Positions 6,328 through 11,124 of a stretch of 11,124 bases of DNA are shown piece after piece; positions within the stretch are counted from its first letter, which is position 1; each line of letters starts with the position of its first letter. A program made the translations under genes and the position numbers. The notes under the pieces were generated by a model. That model saw only the letters and a program-made list of their open reading frames with translations. It did no database searches and was not told where the DNA came from. Source of the DNA: Spirochaetia bacterium (GTDB lineage: Bacteria; Patescibacteriota; Minisyncoccia; UBA6257; UBA9933); assembly GCA_007279775.1 (NCBI GenBank), contig QYPD01000010.1, forward strand, positions 1 to 11,124, in the 5' to 3' direction.

Positions 6328-8304
6328 ATGAAAATAAGAAACAAATATAAAATCATTTTCGCGTTATTGGTTTTTTGCGCGGTGTTTTTGGCGGCCGGGC
6401 ATATTGCGTTTGCGCAAAGTACCAGTACGGCTGTCAGTGCGGCCGCGGCTGCCGGAGCGACGGGCGATCAATCAAATAACGCGATGAAGGAATTAACAGG
6501 TCCAAATGTAGAGAAACCGTTTTTTCTTTTGGTTTGGGCAGTCAATATATGCGCAGCTGTCGTAAGTATTTTGGGTTGGTTAATAAATTTCGCGATTTTT
6601 GTAGGTAAATCAATAATGGTTTTGCCGATAGTTCAAGCGGGTTCTCAAGTGATGATAAATTTCGCGAATCTTGGATTTGTTTTCGCGATTATAGTAATAG
6701 CCTTTGCCACAATATTCAGGGTTCAAAGCTATTCAATGAAGCAAACTCTTTGGAAGCTTATCGTTGCCGCACTTTTAATTAATTTCAGCCTGACGATTGC
6801 CGGAGCTTTTATTTCGGTTGCCAATATTTTTACAGACTTTTTTCTCCAACAAATGACTCAGAGTAATATTGCGGACGGATTTATGGGTATTTTAAATCCC
6901 CAAGCGCTTGTTCAGGTTGCAAAAGACCCGTCACTATTAGAGAAGTTTTTGTCACCTATCAATGCAGCAATCAAGATAATGACAAGTCTGCTTTTCGTCA
7001 TAGTTTTTTCTTTCATAGTAATTTTAACCTTTTTAGCCATAGCGATTATGCTTTTGATAAGGATAGTTATGCTTGGGCTTTTGTTGGTTCTTATGCCGAT
7101 TGTTTGGCTTTTGTGGATTTTCCCGGGAACGCAAAAATATTGGTCAGAATGGTGGAGCAATTTTATCCGTTGGACGTTTTTCGCCCCAATAATGCTTTTT
7201 TTCATCGTTTTAGTTATTTCAAGCGGGACGCAGTTGCAAAAAATAAGGGAGAATTCAGGTATGGCCGCTCAGCAGCAAACTCCTGTTATGGAAAAAGCGT
7301 TTAAAGATAATTTTACTTTGGACCCTAATTTCTTTGACCATTTAGCTCAAATTATTATTACCACAGGCTTGTTGCTTGGAGGTTTAATCGCCGCGAATAA
7401 AATGGGAATCACTTTCGCTTCAACCGCGATGGATATGGCGAAAGGAAGCGGTAAAATGTTCGGCGGCTGGGTTGGAAGAAAGAGCTTGCAATATGGAACC
7501 GGTTGGTTAAACAAGCCGCGCGGAGAGGAAGGCAAAGAAAAATCTTACGCTCAAAAAATTTCAGAATGGTCTGCTGGTTCAAAGCTCGCGAAATACGCGC
7601 TTCTTCCGGGTTTGGCGGCTCGAGGAATAGCTAAATTTTCCGCCGCCGGAGGAGAAGATTTAGTTAAAAAAGCTAAAAATGACGCTGGTAAGCGAAGCTT
7701 GAATGAAAATATCGCAATGCTTGGTTATGGCAGTTCGCCGACCCAGCAGGGAATTTTGGAACATTTACAAGGAAAAAACTTATTAAACAAAGTTCCGAAT
7801 GTTATGAAATATATTGATAAAAAACACATGGATGAATTCGCCAAGCGCGGCCAGGCACTGGCTTTCGGAGATATTGAAAAATCTCTTGGAATGAACGTGG
7901 CGATGAAAGAAAATCTTGACAAGGGCGATGAGAAAGAATTTTACAAAGAAGGCAAAAAATTCTTTTCCAAGTTTTCTAAAAATGATTGGAAAAAAACGCA
8001 ATTTAACGATATTTTTTCGGAAAAATCTTCTGTGGGTTTAAGCGAAAGCAGCCATGAAATGGCTCAGGAGGGAGTGGCTCATAGTATTATTTTCAATAAC
8101 CCCGGCGACATTGTTAAAATTTTAAGCAACGTGAAACCGGAAAATTTTGAAAGAGCTAAAACAGCAATAAAAAATAGTGTTTCGAAAATTAAAGAGACTG
8201 ACCCCAAATTGGCAGATAAAATCGTTGTAGCTTTTGATAAAACATTAGCTAAGCGTATGACCGGCGATTTATTTGAGTTTCCAGAGTCAGAAAATAAATC
8301 ATGA
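6328..8304 (+). CDS. VirB6/TrbL-like type IV secretion membrane protein
   Basis: VirB6-type proteins form the polytopic inner-membrane part of type IV secretion channels. The 658-residue protein begins with a signal-peptide-like segment (likely cleavage AFA/Q at 29/30), then an Ala/Ser/Thr-rich stretch and about seven hydrophobic segments between 65 and 362. Two or more of these form a long hydrophobic block (about 211-267) containing RIVMLGLLLVLMPIVWLLWIF, followed by a Trp-rich loop (YWSEWWSNFIRW) and another helix. This arrangement is typical of the VirB6/TrbL family in CPR. Residues 370-658 are soluble, charged and helical, probably cytoplasmic, without a recognised domain. It lies 16 bases after the secreted-protein gene and ends with TGA. 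No Shine-Dalgarno is seen. Family assignment is by topology and context rather than one diagnostic motif. Confidence 0.82.
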   Translation: MKIRNKYKIIFALLVFCAVFLAAGHIAFAQSTSTAVSAAAAAGATGDQSNNAMKELTGPNVEKPFFLLVWAVNICAAVVSILGWLINFAIFVGKSIMVLPIVQAGSQVMINFANLGFVFAIIVIAFATIFRVQSYSMKQTLWKLIVAALLINFSLTIAGAFISVANIFTDFFLQQMTQSNIADGFMGILNPQALVQVAKDPSLLEKFLSPINAAIKIMTSLLFVIVFSFIVILTFLAIAIMLLIRIVMLGLLLVLMPIVWLLWIFPGTQKYWSEWWSNFIRWTFFAPIMLFFIVLVISSGTQLQKIRENSGMAAQQQTPVMEKAFKDNFTLDPNFFDHLAQIIITTGLLLGGLIAANKMGITFASTAMDMAKGSGKMFGGWVGRKSLQYGTGWLNKPRGEEGKEKSYAQKISEWSAGSKLAKYALLPGLAARGIAKFSAAGGEDLVKKAKNDAGKRSLNENIAMLGYGSSPTQQGILEHLQGKNLLNKVPNVMKYIDKKHMDEFAKRGQALAFGDIEKSLGMNVAMKENLDKGDEKEFYKEGKKFFSKFSKNDWKKTQFNDIFSEKSSVGLSESSHEMAQEGVAHSIIFNNPGDIVKILSNVKPENFERAKTAIKNSVSKIKETDPKLADKIVVAFDKTLAKRMTGDLFEFPESENKS

Positions 8305-8309
8305 TAAAA

Positions 8310-8337
8310 AATCGGCAAAATTTTACTTTTGCCGATT
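8310..8337 (-). terminator. Intrinsic terminator for the zinc-ribbon gene
   Basis: An 11-bp perfect stem (AATCGGCAAAA at 8310-8320 with 8327-8337) encloses a six-base loop. Read on the minus strand the stem is followed by a run of T (8310 down to 8306), the form of an intrinsic terminator, placed about 50 bases after the zinc-ribbon stop. On the plus strand, where it follows the VirB6-like gene by five bases, there is no T-run, so it would work less well in that direction. Confidence 0.75.
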
Positions 8338-8381
8338 AGTATAACTTAGTATAACAGTGATAATTGGCTGTTAGCCCATTA
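8336..8381. repeat. Tandem 10-bp repeat and a hairpin between convergent genes
   Basis: TTAGTATAAC occurs twice head to tail (8336-8355). Next to it 8361-8369 can pair with 8373-8381 around a GTT loop, with one mismatch in nine. Both lie between the ends of the VirB6-like and zinc-ribbon genes. The reverse complement of the decamer contains TATACT, which resembles a -10 box on the minus strand, but no gene follows it there. Confidence 0.6.
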
Positions 8382-8387
8382 ACAAAG

Positions 8388-8681
8388 TTATTCAAGGAGA
8401 AAATTTTTCGAATAAACGTGATTACACTGTGCGCATTTATAGAAGACAGTAAGAGTAAGTTTGCCTGTGAAATTCATGGGGTCTTCTCCGATAAAATCTG
8501 GCGTATTGTCGCGATCACAGTTTGGACATTTAACGATTCGATCTTTGGATTTTTCCCGTGCTTGTTTGACCAATTTTTTCACTTCGGAAGACTTAGTGTA
8601 TGGATCGGGATAACCGCAATGGGGACATTTATCTGCAGAACTGCTGACATTTTTTGTACATTCTGGGCATCTGATTAGCAT
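8388..8681 (-). CDS. Small protein with two zinc ribbons
   Basis: The 97-residue cytoplasmic protein has eight cysteines in two four-Cys sets: C5, C8, C19, C22 (CPEC...CPHCG) and C52, C55, C83, C86 (CPNC...CAQC). Each should bind one zinc ion. The two ribbons are joined by a charged helix (about 31-48). Such paired ribbons occur in nucleic-acid-binding proteins and in protein-interaction modules; nothing decides between these. The start is well fixed by the strong GGAGGTGA upstream, the only clear Shine-Dalgarno in the window. The gene is opposed to all others here and has its own promoter and terminator, so it is an independent unit lodged between secretion genes. An acquired cassette or a regulator of the locus are both possible. 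Confidence 0.85.
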   Translation of the reverse strand: MLIRCPECTKNVSSSADKCPHCGYPDPYTKSSEVKKLVKQAREKSKDRIVKCPNCDRDNTPDFIGEDPMNFTGKLTLTVFYKCAQCNHVYSKNFLLE

Positions 8682-8688
8682 TTTATAT

Positions 8689-8716
8689 TCACCTCCTTTC
8701 TGTTAGAATTATTATA
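8689..8716 (-). promoter_or_regulatory. Ribosome binding site and -10 box of the zinc-ribbon gene
   Basis: On the minus strand, GGAGGTGA (8696-8689) stands seven bases before the ATG at 8681, and TATAAT (8716-8711) stands 14 bases further upstream. A matching -35 is not clear. The transcription start would fall near 8704, giving a short leader that contains the ribosome binding site. Confidence 0.75.
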
Positions 8717-8731
8717 GAACTAAAGTAAAAT
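8703..8731 (+). promoter_or_regulatory. Possible promoter for the downstream PrgI-TraC gene group
   Basis: TTAGAA (8703-8708) and TAAAAT (8726-8731) are 17 bases apart on the plus strand, with a predicted start near 8738, about 20 bases before the ATG at 8758. Both boxes are imperfect and the region is AT-rich. A promoter is needed somewhere here because the opposed zinc-ribbon unit separates this gene from the VirB6 transcript. Confidence 0.35.
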
Positions 8732-8757
8732 TACAATTAAAATTTAATTTTGTCAAT

Positions 8758-9771
8758 ATGATAACAATTTCTAAAGAACAAGCGTTAAAAAGGTGGGGAA
8801 CTTTACCCGATAATTTGAGAGAGGCCGTTCTTTCGGCATATAATGCCGAAGTATTATGGCGCGTTTGCGAAAACCAGCACTTGTCCGAAGACAAAATTGA
8901 AAAAGTGGCGATTGCGGCCGGAGACGTGCTTATGGGATTCGTGCACTCTGAAGATTTTGCTTCGGAAGTCCGCGAGGCGTTGGATATTAATGCGGAAATC
9001 GCCAACGCGGTTGCCGTAGAAATTGACAGGAAAATTTTCTTTCCGCTTAAAAAAGAACTGGAAAAAGTTTATCAGCCTTCTCCGTCTGAAACTGAAAATA
9101 TGGGAGAAGAGCAGGAATCGCCGGTGCTCGATTTAAGAAAGAAAATGGAAGAATTTTCATTTAAAATCGTTGAAGACGAAAATCAAAAACAAGAAAATAA
9201 AATTGATTTATCTAAAAAAATCGAGAAAGAAAATGTTGTGGCGCCGCAAGCCGAGCCAATAATTGAAAAAATCGTTCCGGCCCTTGAAAAAACCGAAGAA
9301 TCCGCCCGAGGCGGATCCGCCTTTGGCGGAAAAGAAGAGAAAAAAACGGAAGACGGTCCGTTGATTATCCACCAAGAAGTCGGATTTAAGCCGCTTTCCG
9401 GGAAATTGAAATCATTAGGCGGAATGTTTAATTTTTTGCGGAGTAAAGACGAATTTAGAAAAGAAAAAGAGCCGGTAAAGGCGGAATTGGAAATCGGTGA
9501 AGAATTTAAAATAACGGAAGACAAAAAAGAAGAATATAAGCCGCAAATAAAAACAGAGGAATCCACGAAGGTCGTTAATTACAGCGAAATGCCGGAACAG
9601 CCGATTGCGGTCGCGTCGGAAAATTTACCCGTGACGAAAGAAAACCTTAAAGAAATAAAGCCTGAAGTGGAACAGGAAAAGAAAATTGAAGAGAAAATAG
9701 AAGAAAAAAAACCAGAAATTGTAAAAAATGGGAAATCAGAAGAAATGATTAATCTTGAAGACTTTAAGTAA
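8758..9771 (+). CDS. Protein with conserved head and charged disordered tail, PrgI-associated
   Basis: The 337-residue protein has no signal peptide or membrane segment, so it is probably cytoplasmic. Residues 1-112 form a compact, mainly helical domain (SKEQALKRWGTLPDNLREAV, then a KIEKVAIAAGDVLMGFVH helix and EIDRKIFFPLKKEL at the end). I recall this head next to PrgI and type IV secretion genes in CPR genomes, where it is unnamed. From about 115 on the chain is dominated by Glu and Lys and should be disordered, with a short less charged island (PLIIHQEVGFKPLSGKLKSL, about 201-220). Residues 182-191 (SARGGSAFGG) are encoded by the dispersed 30-bp palindromic element. No Shine-Dalgarno is present. 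A scaffold or adaptor role is a guess. Confidence 0.78.
   Translation: MITISKEQALKRWGTLPDNLREAVLSAYNAEVLWRVCENQHLSEDKIEKVAIAAGDVLMGFVHSEDFASEVREALDINAEIANAVAVEIDRKIFFPLKKELEKVYQPSPSETENMGEEQESPVLDLRKKMEEFSFKIVEDENQKQENKIDLSKKIEKENVVAPQAEPIIEKIVPALEKTEESARGGSAFGGKEEKKTEDGPLIIHQEVGFKPLSGKLKSLGGMFNFLRSKDEFRKEKEPVKAELEIGEEFKITEDKKEEYKPQIKTEESTKVVNYSEMPEQPIAVASENLPVTKENLKEIKPEVEQEKKIEEKIEEKKPEIVKNGKSEEMINLEDFK
9301..9330 (+). repeat. 30-bp palindromic element, inverted copy
   Basis: This is the exact reverse complement of 1293-1322 in rsmA; the identity extends to 31 bp when base 9331 is included. It is translated as SARGGSAFGG (residues 182-191) in the disordered tail of the host protein. Both copies begin on a codon boundary, so the element is read in opposite directions in the two genes and is open in each. 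Confidence 0.95.
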
Positions 9772-9780
9772 TAAGAAAAT

Positions 9781-9824
9781 AATCCTAAATTCGGATTTTT
9801 TCGTAGATTCGGATGAATTCGTAG
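9781..9824 (+). repeat. 18-bp tandem repeat with a weak terminator-like hairpin
   Basis: Units 9789-9806 and 9807-9824 match at 15 of 18 positions (both begin ATTCGGAT and end TTCGTAG). At 9781-9801 a five-base stem (AATCC with GGATT) and seven-base loop run into six T residues, which is a weak intrinsic-terminator shape. The stretch fills the 68-base gap between the charged-tail gene and prgI-like gene. Confidence 0.6.
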
Positions 9825-9839
9825 TTTGGGATTGCGTTT

Positions 9840-10346
9840 ATGCATTTTCAAATCCCTCAATTTATTGAAATTGAAAATAAAGTAGTCGGGCCGTTAACGT
9901 TGAAGCAGTTTTTTTATTTGGCGGTTGCGGCGGCCATAAGTTTTGCGTTTTATTTTGTTTTGGCGTTTTGGCTTTGGATTATGATAACAGCGGTTTTAGT
10001 TTCAACATCCCTCGCTCTGGCGTTCATCAAATACAACGGCCAGCCGCTGCCTAAAATAATTCTTTATGCTTTCGGATTTTTTTGGAGGCCGAAATTTTAT
10101 CTTTGGCAAAAGACGACGGGAAATCAGTCTTTTGAAGTGAAGAGAGAAACATTAAAAGATTTTTTCTCCGGAGCGCCTTCAATTAAAAAATTATGGCAGG
10201 ATTTAATGACGACAAAAAATCCGATTCCAAAAAGGGAAAAAGGATTAAAATTCCCCAATTGGGGGAAAAAGCCGCAAGAAAAGTTCCAGGTTTTCAGAAA
10301 ACTGACAGGCGAAAAAGAAGCGGCGAGGCGCATTGATTATAGGTAA
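9840..10346 (+). CDS. PrgI-family type IV secretion membrane protein
   Basis: PrgI-family proteins are small inner-membrane components that accompany VirB4-type ATPases in Gram-positive-type and CPR secretion systems. The 168-residue product starts with the family hallmark: QIPQFIEIENKVVGPLTLKQF (residues 4-24, a short Pro-rich strand, then VGPLT), followed by two closely spaced membrane helices (about 25-43 and 45-63). A cytoplasmic basic region follows with FFWRPKFYLW near 80-89, then a Lys-rich tail. The tail (about 95-168) is longer than the core domain needs. The gene stands 41 bases before the TraC/VirB4 N-domain gene, the standard order. The ATG at 9840 puts the hallmark right at the N-terminus; there is no Shine-Dalgarno. 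Confidence 0.9.
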   Translation: MHFQIPQFIEIENKVVGPLTLKQFFYLAVAAAISFAFYFVLAFWLWIMITAVLVSTSLALAFIKYNGQPLPKIILYAFGFFWRPKFYLWQKTTGNQSFEVKRETLKDFFSGAPSIKKLWQDLMTTKNPIPKREKGLKFPNWGKKPQEKFQVFRKLTGEKEAARRIDYR

Positions 10347-10350
10347 ATAA

Positions 10351-10380
10351 TTAGCGATTAAAGGTTAAAAAATATATAAT
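10351..10380 (+). promoter_or_regulatory. -10 box (leaderless type) before the TraC/VirB4 N-domain gene
   Basis: TATAAT (10375-10380) ends seven bases before the ATG at 10388, predicting transcription start at the start codon. A weak -35, TTAGCG (10351-10356), is 18 bases upstream. The decamer ATTGATTATA also occurs twice here (10332-10341 and 10379-10388). Confidence 0.5.
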
Positions 10381-10387
10381 TGATTAT

Positions 10388-11011
10388 ATGGCAAAAGAAG
10401 CTCAACCGACCCAACAATTTGTTGATATTAAAGATATTCGCGGCGACGCGGTGATTTTGAAAAACGGTTCGTTGAGGCGTGTACTTATGGTTTCGGGAAT
10501 AAATTTTGAGCTTAAATCTGAGGAAGAGCAAAGTATCATAATTTACGCGTACCAGAATTTTTTGAACACTTTGGATTTTTCCGTTCAGATAGTTATCCGT
10601 TCGCGCAAAATGAATATAGAAAATTATCTTGACAAACTGGAAGAGCGCCGCTCTTCAGAACAAAACGAACTGCTTAAAAATCAAATAGCGGAATATTCGG
10701 AATTTATCCGTTCTTTCATTGAATCAAACGCCGTGATGGCGAAGAATTTTTTTGCTATTGTGCCTTACGATCCGATAGTGATTCCCGGCGGAGACAAAAA
10801 ATTATTGGACGTTTTTGGTTTCGGGAAAAAAGACAAAAAATCGTCAATAGAAGAAAATTTTGAACAAAAAATGACGCAATTAAACCAAAGAACGGACCAG
10901 GTGGTTAACGGCTTGACACAGATAGGCTTGAGAGTGGTGGCGTTGACAGAGGAAGAGCTTATGGAGTTATTTTATAATTTATACAATCCGTCGACGGTTG
11001 AAAAAAAATAA
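10388..11011 (+). CDS. TraC/VirB4 N-terminal domain protein, without ATPase
   Basis: VirB4/TraC ATPases power type IV secretion; in CPR the N-terminal domain is often a separate gene followed by the ATPase gene. This 207-residue protein fits that N-domain: QFVDIKDIRGDAVILKNGSLRRVL near the start, the segment ending SGINFELKSEEEQ, a helix ending YAYQNFLNTLDF, then VIRSRKMNIENYLDKL, a long helix (about 90-120), and FFAIVPYDP near 119-127. There is no Walker A or B motif. The rest is charged and helical (EENFEQKMTQLNQRT), ending VVALTEEELMELFYNLYNP, the usual ending of the domain. The chain is therefore complete, not truncated. It should bind PrgI or VirB6 at the membrane and pair with a VirB4 ATPase, which is missing immediately downstream. 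Confidence 0.85.
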   Translation: MAKEAQPTQQFVDIKDIRGDAVILKNGSLRRVLMVSGINFELKSEEEQSIIIYAYQNFLNTLDFSVQIVIRSRKMNIENYLDKLEERRSSEQNELLKNQIAEYSEFIRSFIESNAVMAKNFFAIVPYDPIVIPGGDKKLLDVFGFGKKDKKSSIEENFEQKMTQLNQRTDQVVNGLTQIGLRVVALTEEELMELFYNLYNPSTVEKK

Positions 11012-11124
11012 TATGCCCAGTAATTCAACTAGATAAATTTAATCATGATTTATTAAATTGGTTTCTGGATAGATATAAAAATAATTAACAAATAAATTAA
11101 ATTTCGCTCGATAATGATTAATTA
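11012..11124. other. AT-rich right end; possible junction replacing virB4
   Basis: An ATG follows the previous stop by one base (11013), in the place of the expected virB4 start, but the frame closes after seven codons at 11034-11036. Another frame is open from 11002 to a stop at 11086-11088 without a start codon; from about 11017 it reads PVIQLDKFNHDLLNWFLDRY and then KNN, which looks protein-like and could be the 3' end of an unrelated gene. An inverted repeat (AATTTAAT 11036-11043, ATTAAATT 11052-11059) lies inside. The rest shows nothing recognisable. Confidence 0.3.

Noticed and set aside
8364..8678. 104-codon open frame on the plus strand across the zinc-ribbon gene
   Set aside because: The minus-strand frame has eight well-placed cysteines and a strong ribosome binding site; the plus frame has neither motifs nor an upstream signal.
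9183..9566. 127-codon open frame on the minus strand
   Set aside because: It lies wholly inside the charged-tail gene and its Ser/Phe-rich product is the expected antisense image of Lys/Glu codons.
1..11124. Alternative genetic code with TGA recoded
   Set aside because: The VirB6-like gene ends at TGA and no gene needs TGA to be read through; TAA and TAG are also used as stops.
1..11124. tRNA or rRNA genes
   Set aside because: No cloverleaf with a GGTTCGA-type T-loop or conserved rRNA stretch was seen in the gaps between genes.

Overview
The window looks like a fragment of a low-GC bacterial genome from the Candidate Phyla Radiation (Patescibacteria, probably a Parcubacteria-type lineage). 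I infer this from protein styles recognised by memory, not from a search: a PrgI / split TraC-VirB4 / VirB6 secretion locus with its usual CPR companion proteins, a YerC/TrpR-like regulator with a GKGRW tail, short 7-bp repeats and palindromes inside coding genes, and almost no Shine-Dalgarno sequences. TAA, TAG and TGA all end genes, so the code appears standard.

Layout. Bases 1-536 hold a TrpR-like DNA-binding protein gene framed by two copies of the same perfect palindrome (1-26 and 493-536). Bases 597-1439 encode the 16S rRNA dimethyltransferase RsmA/KsgA, which carries four different kinds of in-frame repeat insertion. A good promoter (1440-1468) then drives an 801-residue membrane protein with a UbiA prenyltransferase core, an extra N-terminal membrane domain and a C-terminal domain resembling terpene-cyclase toroids (1477-3882). 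From 3931 to the right edge lies a type IV secretion or pilus-like locus: a membrane-anchored exported protein (3931-4758), a secreted Cys-containing protein with a signal peptide (4761-6311), a VirB6/TrbL-like polytopic protein (6328-8304), a two-zinc-ribbon protein on the opposite strand (8388-8681), a protein with a conserved head and a charged disordered tail (8758-9771), PrgI (9840-10346), and the separate N-terminal TraC/VirB4 domain (10388-11011). The VirB4 ATPase expected next is not present; the final ~110 bases are AT-rich and look like a junction.

How the parts may work together. VirB6, PrgI and the TraC/VirB4 N-domain would form the inner-membrane part of an envelope-spanning machine. 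The two exported proteins upstream probably act on the outer side. The ATPase should be supplied by a gene beyond or removed from this window. The zinc-ribbon gene is a self-contained cassette, with its own strong ribosome binding site and terminator, set against the direction of the locus.

The most notable observations are the palindrome-framed TrpR-like gene, a 31-bp palindromic element present in two unrelated genes in opposite orientations and translated in both, and a recurrent spacing of -10 box to ATG that predicts leaderless mRNAs.
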